From: an uncultured Candidatus Saccharibacteria bacterium
GTDB lineage: Bacteria; Patescibacteriota; Saccharimonadia; Saccharimonadales; CAIOMD01
Assembly: GCA_903859365.1 (NCBI GenBank)
Contig: CAIOMD010000012.1
Span: 1-34,098, forward strand
Direction of reading: 5' to 3'
Length of the DNA stretch: 34,098 nt
Of this stretch, positions 1 through 10,666 are shown one piece after another. The notes under the pieces were generated by a model that saw only the letters and a list, made by a program, of their open reading frames with translations, did no database searches and was not told the origin of the DNA. The position numbers were made by a program, and so were the translations under genes. How positions within the stretch are numbered: position 1 is the stretch's first letter; every line of letters begins with the position of its first letter.

Positions 1-2
1 AT

Positions 3-170
3 CTTGAGGAGACAGTTGCTGCATTTGCACTACTCGAGAGGGCAAGTGGAGCAACAAGTCCAATGGACAATATTCCTGCAGAGGCAAGATATTTTGCTCT
101 GGAAGAAATATCTTTAATTATATGTTTTAGTTTCATTTTTTTCCTTATTTTTTTTTATAAATTACCCTAA
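3..170 (+). CDS. C-terminal fragment of an unidentified protein (runs off left edge), ending in a hydrophobic segment
   Basis: Frame 3 is open from the window start to TAA at 168-170: LEETVAAFALLERASGATSPMDNIPAEARYFALEEISLIICFSFIFFLIFFYKLP. The other two + frames give implausible compositions. Confidence 0.4.
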   Translation, partial: LEETVAAFALLERASGATSPMDNIPAEARYFALEEISLIICFSFIFFLIFFYKLP

Positions 171-223
171 AAGAGTATCATATTTTTTTAAAAGCAACCA
201 TTCTTTATATAGTTTTCCACAGT

Positions 224-994
224 TTAATAATAGCCAGTGGCAATAAGTGTGTGGCTAAAGTTGTAAAATCCAGACGGGGTCGTGTTACTTATATTAAATA
301 TATACGTGACTGTATATGTGGTGTAGCCCGAGCTACTGGCTGATTGCGCTATTATGTCACCTTGCACATATTTATATAGGTTTGACGTGTTATATCCTGT
401 TGCCGCAGTTCCATAGCTGTAAGTGCTTGATGGAAGTTGCTGAGGATTAGACCCTATTGTTGAAGGACTTGTATTGGCTACTAAATTTATACCGAACTGC
501 TCAGTGCCTATTGTTGAAGCGGTCGGAGTGGAGGGTGTAGTTAAATAGTGTGTTATTCCGTTAGATACAGCACTTGGGGCAGGAGATCCATTTATGACAG
601 TGTAGCCACTAGCAAGATATGCCCTGACGCTAAATTGGGCTGTGGTTGATGCAGTGGATGATGAGGATAAAACTCCGACGTTTGTAACAGAATTAGGGGT
701 GACTAGTTCAATATATGGATCCGCCGTTGTTGTGTACCCACCATATGCCTGATAGTTGGCGCTACTGCTATTACCTATACCCGTATCTCCAAGGCTTGCA
801 TTAAGGCAATAATTAGTCGAGCACGCATTCACTACACCTCCTGGACTTACTGATGATTCAGTCACACAGTTTATGCTGCCACAGGAAGTCGTAGTCGCCT
901 TTACTAAGCCAGTAAAGAGCATAGGTACAGAAAAGAAAAGTAAAAAAGATAGATACCAAATTATTCTCTTCAATCTAATTATATTTATCCCCAT
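224..994 (-). CDS. Secreted hypothetical protein (signal peptide, Ser/Thr-rich beta-type sequence)
   Basis: ORF of 256 aa. N-terminal IIRLKRIIWYLSFLLFFSVPMLFTGLVKA looks like a signal peptide, followed by a Ser/Thr/Gly-rich extracellular composition. Confidence 0.75.
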   Translation of the reverse strand: MGINIIRLKRIIWYLSFLLFFSVPMLFTGLVKATTTSCGSINCVTESSVSPGGVVNACSTNYCLNASLGDTGIGNSSSANYQAYGGYTTTADPYIELVTPNSVTNVGVLSSSSTASTTAQFSVRAYLASGYTVINGSPAPSAVSNGITHYLTTPSTPTASTIGTEQFGINLVANTSPSTIGSNPQQLPSSTYSYGTAATGYNTSNLYKYVQGDIIAQSASSSGYTTYTVTYIFNISNTTPSGFYNFSHTLIATGYY

Positions 995-1104
995 AATTAT
1001 TTACTATAATAACTCTTTACGATGCTTTTAGGCAAACTGTTAACGCTTGATTGAAAATTTGTAGTATAGTTAAAGGTAATTAAAGCATAAGATTTTTTAT
1101 AATA

Positions 1105-2133
1105 ATGGAAGATAATAATAAAATAACAGAAAATGAAGAGAACTCTCTTGAAACTCCAGAGACACAATTAAATTCGCAAGAATCCCTCGACCCCACAACT
1201 TCTCCGCAACCCATAATTGATGGGCCTGGTGTATCAAGTTCAAAACCAGAAAGTACCGCAAGTGATGCTATAGAAAAACCGAAAAAATCGTTGCCTCAAA
1301 AGATAAAAAAACTCATTTCTAACATTAATATCTACCTTCTGCTCTTTCTACTATTATTAGTAGTGTCTGGTATAGCAGGATTTGCTAGTTACAGGTCAAG
1401 CAAAAGCCAAGCAAAACAAAGCAATATCTTCAATCAAACTTTGAGTGCACAAGATTTGCAAAATCTTAAAAATAACAATGCGACAGTAGGAGATTCATCG
1501 CAAGTATTAACAGTGGCATCGAATTCTATATTTAATGGTCAGGTACTGGTTAAAAATGATCTTAATGTTGCGGGTTCCATACGTGTTGGGGGTGCACTAA
1601 ATTTACCTGGTATAACAGTTTCAGGAACATCTAACTTTCAAAATGTTCAAGTGGCAAGCACACTGAATGTAGCGGGTGATTCTGGAGTACAAGGTACGTT
1701 AACAGTACAAAAAAATCTTTCAGTTTCGGGCTCGGCCACATTCGGCGGTACTATTTCTACACCTGCACTTAATGTTGGTCAATTGACGCTAAGCAATGAT
1801 TTACAGATTAATCGTCATATTACGGTCGGTGGACCTTCTCCTCGTGCGTCAAATGGCTCTAATATTGGATCAGGAGGCACGGTTTCAATAAATGGTTCAG
1901 ATACTTCTGGCACTGTTAATATAAACTTCGGCAATAACCCTTCTGCAGGATATTTTGTAAATGTTGTATTCGCGAACACCTTCACGCAAACCCCTCATGT
2001 AGTTATTAGTCCCAATGCGTCTTCTTGTGCTTCAATTGGTTATTATGTGACGCGAAGTACAACAGGATTTTCTATTGGAGCAAACAGCCCCTCAAGTGGT
2101 ACGTGCTCGTTTGATTACATCATCATGGACTAG
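1105..2133 (+). CDS. Membrane-anchored fibre/adhesin-like surface protein
   Basis: ORF of 342 aa: acidic cytoplasmic N-terminus, one TM (YLLLFLLLLVVSGIAGFASY), repeated short beta segments (DLNVAGSIRVGG / TLNVAGDSGVQGTLTV / NLSVSGSATFGGTI) and a C-terminal beta domain. Confidence 0.75.
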   Translation: MEDNNKITENEENSLETPETQLNSQESLDPTTSPQPIIDGPGVSSSKPESTASDAIEKPKKSLPQKIKKLISNINIYLLLFLLLLVVSGIAGFASYRSSKSQAKQSNIFNQTLSAQDLQNLKNNNATVGDSSQVLTVASNSIFNGQVLVKNDLNVAGSIRVGGALNLPGITVSGTSNFQNVQVASTLNVAGDSGVQGTLTVQKNLSVSGSATFGGTISTPALNVGQLTLSNDLQINRHITVGGPSPRASNGSNIGSGGTVSINGSDTSGTVNINFGNNPSAGYFVNVVFANTFTQTPHVVISPNASSCASIGYYVTRSTTGFSIGANSPSSGTCSFDYIIMD

Positions 2134-2438
2134 ACGTCCAGAAAAACAATAACATCGTTATCCTTGACTTGCATTATGCCTTTAGAGATATCTATTTGTC
2201 TGTCTTTATTGTCCGCTGTATGAATTTTTAACGTATAGGGAGAGAGGAGAGTTATGAAATTGTGATGTTGGGCTAATACATCAAATGGCCCAGTTTGATT
2301 CAGGGCAGATACGCTTTTCACAACTCCCTCAAAATATACCTTATAAGGTGCATATACTTTCAGATGAAATTCATCACTACCAAGTTCACTTTCTTCACTT
2401 ACTATTTGACCAGTAGATGCGTCTTGTCTGGATGCCAT
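2130..2438 (-). CDS. atpC: F1 ATPase epsilon-like subunit (N-terminal beta-sandwich only)
   Basis: 102 aa directly after beta. LKVYAPYKVYFEGVVKSVSALNQTGPFDVLAQHHNFITLLSPYTLKI matches the epsilon beta-sandwich pattern. No C-terminal helical hairpin. Confidence 0.75.
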   Translation of the reverse strand: MASRQDASTGQIVSEESELGSDEFHLKVYAPYKVYFEGVVKSVSALNQTGPFDVLAQHHNFITLLSPYTLKIHTADNKDRQIDISKGIMQVKDNDVIVFLDV

Positions 2439-2441
2439 GGT

Positions 2442-4590
<2,149 letters not shown>

Positions 4591-4594
<4 letters not shown>

Positions 4595-6024
4595 TTTTTT
4601 ACCCCCACAAGAATTTTATCTTTTAGCTGCTTTTTAAGTTCATCAAAGTTTGAATTCTTCTCATCTTCCTTGAGAAGTTTTGCATATTCTGGGACAAATG
4701 TTTTTAAAGCATTCACATCAACTGACTCTTGGTCTGAAAGTTCAAGAATAATCTCAAACATTAGTTGTTGAGCGGCCAAGGTAAATGATTCTGAAGGTTT
4801 TTGATTAAATAACTCTACGATTCTTTTTCCAAGAATTAAATCTTTTTGGCCTTCGAGCGCTAGTTCTGATCCAAAACGAGTATACTCTGCTGATTGGCGA
4901 TATGCTGCCAAAGCTTTAAGTGTTTTTGCTGCTATAGCTTTTTGTCTTTTATTGTGTCCTACGCCACCTACACGAGTCACCGAAAGACCATTGTTAAGCC
5001 CGGGTCTGGTACCCTCTCTAAAAATATTTAAATCTAGGATCCATTGACCATCTGTTATAGACATAATATTCGTAGGAAGATATGCTGTTATATCACCGCC
5101 ACTAGCAAGCACTACCGGTAAACAGGTCAATGTTTTAGCATTCGTAGATAATCTTCCTGCTCTCTCGAGTAAACTACTATGAGCATAGAACATATCACCA
5201 GGATAAGAGTCTCTGCCTGGGCTCTTACCACTTAATAAGGAGATTTCTCTATAGGCCATCGCATGAGTAGTTAGGTCATCATAGATTATGACTGCATCTC
5301 TACCAAGATTAATCCAAAAATGTTCTGCAATCGCACAAGCAACATATGGAGCGAGGTAACTCAAAACTAAGGAATCGAACATTGTTGAAACTATAACGAT
5401 AGTGTTTTTGAGCGCCCCACTTTCGCTTAGGTTCGTCAGCAATGAATCAACATCAGCCTTTCTTTTTCCAATAAGAACATAGATAACAACTCTGTCTGTA
5501 TTCTTTTGATTAACCGCTATTTGTGTCATGATTGTCGATTTACCTGACTTACTATCACCCAATATCGCCATACGCTGGCCTTGGGCAATAGGAAATAATG
5601 TATCGATGACCGTCACTCCAGTCTCTAGTTGATCGGATAATTGTTTACGAATATAGAGCGGGGGAGCTTCATTGAAAACGATACCAGTAGTTTCCGCGGC
5701 TATCGGCCCCTTGCCATCAAGAGGTGCTCCAAGTACATTAACAACCCTACCGATGAATTCATTACCCACTTTAGTGATTAGGTCTTTATTTTGTTCAACT
5801 ACTCCAATGCCCGTACTGAGCTCATGTTCACCTAAGTGTAATACGGTTACATGATCTTCATAAATATAATGGACGATTCCTTTGGAACCATCTTCGAACA
5901 TGACTAAGGTGTGTTGTGTCGTCGGTTGAAGACCACGTACTTTTATCATAAATTTATTAACACCGATTACTTCTCCGACCGGATGTTTAGCTTCTACAAG
6001 ACTTTGAAAGTGTTTATTATTCAC
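4591..6024 (-). CDS. atpA: F1 ATPase alpha-like subunit
   Basis: 477 aa: [14 protein letters not shown]-loop [42 protein letters not shown] (arginine-finger region kept). Confidence 0.93.
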
Positions 6025-6496
6025 CTCTTAGTGCCTTTACTAAATCTTTCTGACTATTTTGAAGGTGCTTTCTTAGGGAAAAATCGTATTGTGTTCTATT
6101 AGTGCGAAGCACGGCCCCAACTGAAATCGTAGGCTGAATACCAATGTTCAGAAGAATTTTCGGATCTACTTCTTTTCTAAACCAAGCGATAAGTTTCTGA
6201 TTCACATCATCGGATGGTTCTGTGGCAAAACTCATATGAAAAAGAATTACTTGCTTAAGGGTTTTTTCCAATTGTTTTATGAGTTTTTTGGGAACATTTT
6301 TTTCGTTAAGATTAATTTGATTAAGTTGTACTAAATCCTTAAGCCCAGCAGATAGAGGAATTGGTGATTGAGTTGCTGTTTTACGAACATTATTTTGAAC
6401 AACCAATACATCATAATCTCTAACTTCTCTTTGTATTCTGAGAATATCCTGTTTTGTTGCAATGGTCATTGGCATCTTAAGCTCCATTTTTAACAT
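6017..6496 (-). CDS. atpH: ATP synthase delta-like subunit
   Basis: 159 aa between b-like and alpha. C-terminal [36 protein letters not shown] matches the delta/OSCP C-terminal pattern. Overlaps the end of the b-like gene. Confidence 0.7.
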   Translation of the reverse strand: MLKMELKMPMTIATKQDILRIQREVRDYDVLVVQNNVRKTATQSPIPLSAGLKDLVQLNQINLNEKNVPKKLIKQLEKTLKQVILFHMSFATEPSDDVNQKLIAWFRKEVDPKILLNIGIQPTISVGAVLRTNRTQYDFSLRKHLQNSQKDLVKALRGE

Positions 6497-7100
6497 CCTC
6501 CAGAATTGCCTTTTTATTCTCCTCTAAGCTCTGGAAGATATACTCAAGTTGATCAGTGAGATCAATCTCTCCGCCAATCGCATCAAGGATATAGTGATTA
6601 AGGATGTCGGCCATATTTTTCTCAAACCGATCAATAAGGCGCTGTTTTTCTTCAGCTGCTTGGTCATTCATTTGTTGTTCAAGTTGCGTTCTTTGTTGAT
6701 CAATGACTTCTTGGGTCTTTTTTATAGATTCTAGCGCTATATCTCGTGCACTCGTTATGGATGCTTCATATTTGGAAAATTCATCTTTAAGCACTTTTTG
6801 AATCTCATCCTTCATAAAAGTGTTGAGTTCGCTAGTCGTCAATCGAAGATCTTGTTGCAAAAATAGAGCATTCTCGCTTATAACTTTTTCAAAATGTAGC
6901 CTACCTCTATTTCTTAGTTCTTCTCTAAAACTATCGTTAAAAACTTCCATTGACTTCTTTTCGGCAATTGCAGCCAAATCGATATCTGGGCTAGCTGATG
7001 TAGCTTTATTTTTTTTCGGACGAGGCCATAACAGATAAAGTAGAATTGACAGAATGGCAGCACTGATTCCTATTCCAAACGCTACCTGATACGAACTCAT
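6477..7100 (-). CDS. atpF: ATP synthase b-like stator subunit
   Basis: One N-terminal TM (VAFGIGISAAILSILLYLLW) then a long charged coiled coil; position directly upstream of delta. Confidence 0.7.
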   Translation of the reverse strand: MSSYQVAFGIGISAAILSILLYLLWPRPKKNKATSASPDIDLAAIAEKKSMEVFNDSFREELRNRGRLHFEKVISENALFLQQDLRLTTSELNTFMKDEIQKVLKDEFSKYEASITSARDIALESIKKTQEVIDQQRTQLEQQMNDQAAEEKQRLIDRFEKNMADILNHYILDAIGGEIDLTDQLEYIFQSLEENKKAILEDVKNGA

Positions 7101-7122
7101 TTCTCCACCCCCAAATTTATAT

Positions 7123-7956
7123 TTAAAGCTTTAGTAATAAGTATACGCCAAAAACACCACTCAGAAAAACTAATAAACTTATGATTACAATTTGCACTAG
7201 ACTCTTGGTAATTATTTTTTTACTTAAAGGGTTTCTTCCAATTGAAATAATGCTACTACGAACGCCTCCATAAATGAGACTTCCGGATACGAATGCTGTT
7301 ATAGCAAGTACTAAAATACTGATATAAACTCTCACTGGAGAAACTATTTTACCAGCAACCAGATTACTTGCCCGAGATAATATGCTCGGTAGACTATTGT
7401 CGGTAATCAGCAATGGATTCTTACCTATCGCTATATCTACAGTCACATACCCAATATGTAGCGTAGATGTTTTTCCTGTAGAGTCTTTAACGGTAACAGT
7501 TCCTATCTGTTGAGCACTATCGTTTGCATTGAATGTACTTATCGACTTACCTACCACCAGAGGGTCTGTCGGTGTTGCCTTGTCACCAATTCCCGTAACT
7601 GCAGATAAAGCGACGAAGTCTCCGGGACTAATAGTACCGTTTTGATCATTCACCATGACGCTTACTCTCCCCGATGTGCTTACGTACACGTTTGTGCTAG
7701 CGTTACCAATCAAAATTGTTGAACTACTGGGATTAACAACGACTCCATGAAGAAGGTTGTATTGCGACGAATTAATTGGCTCAACTTTAGTTACATCTTT
7801 TGGATCTAGTCCAACAATCATTCCATTTTGTAATAGCGTGTCCGATTTGTAACCTTGCGTTACACTTTGCGCTGATGCGATACAATTAAAAACCAAAAAA
7901 ACCGCAATAGCGGACTCAAGCGTGATCAATATTTTTTTAAAATTATACATAGTCAT
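7123..7956 (-). CDS. Secreted beta-domain protein with C-terminal c-subunit-like transmembrane hairpin (ORF extends to 8070; ATG at 7956 or 7950 preferred)
   Basis: Signal-peptide-like N-terminus (MTMYNFKKILITLESAIAVFLVFNCIASAQS). Extracytoplasmic domain with VYVSTSGRVSVMVNDQNGTISPGDFVALSAVTGIGDKAT...VVGKSI, the pattern of tail-fibre/Peptidase_G2-type domains. C-terminus: two TMs joined by GGVRSSIISIGRNPLSKKIITK. Confidence 0.7.
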   Translation of the reverse strand: MTMYNFKKILITLESAIAVFLVFNCIASAQSVTQGYKSDTLLQNGMIVGLDPKDVTKVEPINSSQYNLLHGVVVNPSSSTILIGNASTNVYVSTSGRVSVMVNDQNGTISPGDFVALSAVTGIGDKATPTDPLVVGKSISTFNANDSAQQIGTVTVKDSTGKTSTLHIGYVTVDIAIGKNPLLITDNSLPSILSRASNLVAGKIVSPVRVYISILVLAITAFVSGSLIYGGVRSSIISIGRNPLSKKIITKSLVQIVIISLLVFLSGVFGVYLLLKL

Positions 7957-7996
7957 CGGAGTAATATGTCTCTGATAATTAGTATAGCGCTTTTGC

Positions 7997-9154
7997 TTAT
8001 TTTTTAGGTATATTTTGAATAATACTATCCACGAGTTCCTGCATCGCTTTGTACTCGGTGTATTTACCAATAGTTATTCTGATACTACTTCTTGCCTGTT
8101 CATCATTTAAGCCGATAGCTTTTAGTACATGAGAAGGCTCATCATTACTTGCATTACATGCTGAGCCTGAAGCAACCATAAAACCTGATTCATCGAGTTC
8201 CATAAGTAATCGTTCGTTATCGATGCCATTAATAGTGATGTGAACATTATTAGCGATACGCTTTTTTTCCTTAGGGCCATTTAAGCTACACCCAGGAATT
8301 CTTTGCAACAGCTCATCAATAAGCTTGTTTCGGAGTTGAGTAACTCTATCGGCTTCTTGTTGGTAGTTACTCCGCACCTCATCCCAACTGACACCAAATG
8401 CAACAATTGCGGAAATATTTTCTGTACCACTTCGCAAGTTTAATTCTTGGCCACCTCCTAGTAGTAATGGACTAATGGTAACCCCAGTTTTTACAAACAA
8501 CGCCCCGCACTGCTTTGGGCCATACATCTTACCTGCATTGATGCTTAATAAATCTACTCCTAGTCTAGATACTTGAAGATCCAAATAGTTAGTTGCTTGG
8601 CAGGCATCTGTATGAAAATAAAGAGGGTAATTATTGCCTTCCTCTTTTCTTTTTTTTCTCATTTCTTCAACAAACCTACTTATTTCATAAATGGGCTGAA
8701 TAGTGCCAATTTCATTATTTGCATACATCACGCTTATGAGCACAGTTGTAGGTTTAATTATTTTCTTAATAGCTTCAACTGACACAAATCCACTTGAGTC
8801 CACTTGAATAATCGAATGGTTGTATTTTTGGGCTGGCGCCAACACTGAATCATGCTCGATTGTCGATGCTATCATATGACCATCAGGAAATTTCTGCATT
8901 ACTCCATGAATAGCCAGATTATTTGCTTCTGTCCCACCTGCCGTAAAAATAACTTCGAGTGGCTTAGCACCAATACCTTTAGCGATTTTTTGACGCACTG
9001 CTTCAATGGCATGTTTATTTTTCTTTGCGGAAAGGTAAAGCGCAGAAGCATTAAAGAATTCTTCACTTAAATAAGGTATCATAGCCTCCACAGCTTTAGG
9101 TAACATTGGGGTCGCCGCGGCATAATCGAAATAGCCATATAATTTTCTATTCAT
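7997..9154 (-). CDS. iscS: Cysteine desulfurase (NifS/IscS family)
   Basis: DYAAATPMLPKA, TAGGTEANNLAIHG, HTDACQA, SINAGKMYGPKQCGALFVK, GSACNASNDEPSHVLKAIG. Confidence 0.93.
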   Translation of the reverse strand: MNRKLYGYFDYAAATPMLPKAVEAMIPYLSEEFFNASALYLSAKKNKHAIEAVRQKIAKGIGAKPLEVIFTAGGTEANNLAIHGVMQKFPDGHMIASTIEHDSVLAPAQKYNHSIIQVDSSGFVSVEAIKKIIKPTTVLISVMYANNEIGTIQPIYEISRFVEEMRKKRKEEGNNYPLYFHTDACQATNYLDLQVSRLGVDLLSINAGKMYGPKQCGALFVKTGVTISPLLLGGGQELNLRSGTENISAIVAFGVSWDEVRSNYQQEADRVTQLRNKLIDELLQRIPGCSLNGPKEKKRIANNVHITINGIDNERLLMELDESGFMVASGSACNASNDEPSHVLKAIGLNDEQARSSIRITIGKYTEYKAMQELVDSIIQNIPKK

Positions 9155-9174
9155 TATATGAATATCCTAACAAT

Positions 9175-9546
9175 TTACACGGCTTGATGGTAGATAGAGG
9201 AAACAATTTTTTTGTAATAAATTTGGATTGCAGCTTTGAGATGTCGAACTTCAGTGGGACTTAGAGCTTGATAGCCCTTTCCGTCTTGAATTTTAACAAT
9301 ACCATTTGGACGCACATCGTATCGTGTATTCCTGACTTGCCGGGCTCCTGAGTGATCAAGCCACTCTTCGTGCCAAACCCAGGTATGTTCATCGAGACAA
9401 AAGAACTCTCTTCGATGTCCATTTGGTACTTGCCCAAAAATAGTTCCACCTAAAATAGCCTCGCGGCGTATCAAATTTCGATATGCCTCGAGACGAGTTT
9501 GAGCAAAACTATTTGATTGAACCTGTGCAATTATTTTACGCAGCAT
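9175..9546 (-). CDS. Conserved hypothetical protein (start trimmed to MLRKIIAQ...)
   Basis: ORF 9175..9648. The first 34 aa overlap the upstream gene; an internal ATG at 9546 gives an 11-bp overlap and a more ordinary protein (HTWVWHEEWLDHSGARQVRNTRYDVRPNGIVKI). Confidence 0.55.
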   Translation of the reverse strand: MLRKIIAQVQSNSFAQTRLEAYRNLIRREAILGGTIFGQVPNGHRREFFCLDEHTWVWHEEWLDHSGARQVRNTRYDVRPNGIVKIQDGKGYQALSPTEVRHLKAAIQIYYKKIVSSIYHQAV

Positions 9547-9853
9547 TTTTTTGATCCTGGGAATTAACGAGATGGGTAGCAAATGAATTTTCAACAAATG
9601 CAGACTGCACAAGGTTTCTGGCATCGATTGCTCGGTTTTCTGCTTCACTTAAGATATCGCTGTTTCTTGCTTCAACTTCTTTCACAAAAGGAGAAATAAA
9701 CATTTCCTGCGAAATTGGAGCACGCACGACGCTGGATGCTTCTTGAGAAGTTAAAACTGACAAAGCAAGTTCGGTAGCGCGATAGAGCACGTCGCATCGA
9801 ATCTCTTCGAGTGATTGGTTTTGTCGTTCGTAAATTTCTGGATGTAGTTGCAT
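9536..9853 (-). CDS. Hypothetical protein
   Basis: 105 aa ORF filling the gap between tatD and the 9175 ORF, same strand, tight spacing. Confidence 0.55.
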   Translation of the reverse strand: MQLHPEIYERQNQSLEEIRCDVLYRATELALSVLTSQEASSVVRAPISQEMFISPFVKEVEARNSDILSEAENRAIDARNLVQSAFVENSFATHLVNSQDQKNAA

Positions 9854-9855
9854 GG

Positions 9856-10653
9856 TTATACTTTAAAAAGTCTTTCTGCGTTCTTCGTTGTCTGAATCGC
9901 TAGCTGCTCTAGATGCTCCCCTCGTAGTTGACTTAAGAAATCCCCTACGAGTACCACATTTTTGGGCTCGTTTATTTTACCACGTAAAGGGTTAGGTGTC
10001 AAGAATGGAGCATCTGTTTCAAGTACTAATCTTGATAGTGGAACTTCCCTTGCTGCTTCAATTTGGTCACCATTTTTTGTAAACGTCATAATACCATTAA
10101 GCCCGATATACAGATCTCGCTTCGAAGCTTCATTAAGATCTTTTTTTGTTGCAGTAAAACTGTGAATAACGCCAGTAATTTTTGGATAATCATCATATAT
10201 TTTCCAAAAATCTTCGAAGGCTTCTCTGACATGAAAAATCATGGGAAGATTATATTTAGCAGCTAGCTCAAATTGTTTTCTTAGTGCATACTCTTGATCT
10301 TCTTTAGAAGTATGGTTATAAAAATAATCTAAGCCGCATTCTCCTATAGCTTTTACTTTTTTATTCTTAACTAATGAAGCAAATAACTTGTAGGTTGCTT
10401 TATTTCGCAATTCTTTAGCCGCACTAGGATGCACACCAACGCTTGCCCAAATGGTATCGCTTTTATTGGCAAAGTTTATTGCATCTTTACTATCTGAAGT
10501 TGAAGTACCTACGCACATCAGCTTAGTTACACCAGCGGTAGCTGCTCGCTCAACTACTTCATCTGCGGGTAGTGGAAAGCTGGGCTCATGGATGTGACAA
10601 TGAGTATCAAAAAAATTAAACACGTTCACTATTGTACACCCGATTAGAGCCAC
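9856..10653 (-). CDS. tatD: TatD family deoxyribonuclease
   Basis: FFDTHCHIHE, ASVGVHPSAAKE, AIGECGLDYFYN, PMIFHVREAFEDF, GVIHSFT, LVLETDAPFLTPNPLRGK. Confidence 0.93.
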   Translation of the reverse strand: MALIGCTIVNVFNFFDTHCHIHEPSFPLPADEVVERAATAGVTKLMCVGTSTSDSKDAINFANKSDTIWASVGVHPSAAKELRNKATYKLFASLVKNKKVKAIGECGLDYFYNHTSKEDQEYALRKQFELAAKYNLPMIFHVREAFEDFWKIYDDYPKITGVIHSFTATKKDLNEASKRDLYIGLNGIMTFTKNGDQIEAAREVPLSRLVLETDAPFLTPNPLRGKINEPKNVVLVGDFLSQLRGEHLEQLAIQTTKNAERLFKV

Positions 10654-10666
10654 ATCTCAACAATTT

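Noticed and set aside
7957-8070. N-terminal extension of the 7123..8070 ORF
   Set aside because: It overlaps the cysteine desulfurase C-terminus by 74 bp and is basic, non-signal sequence. The ATG at 7956/7950 starts directly before a signal peptide.
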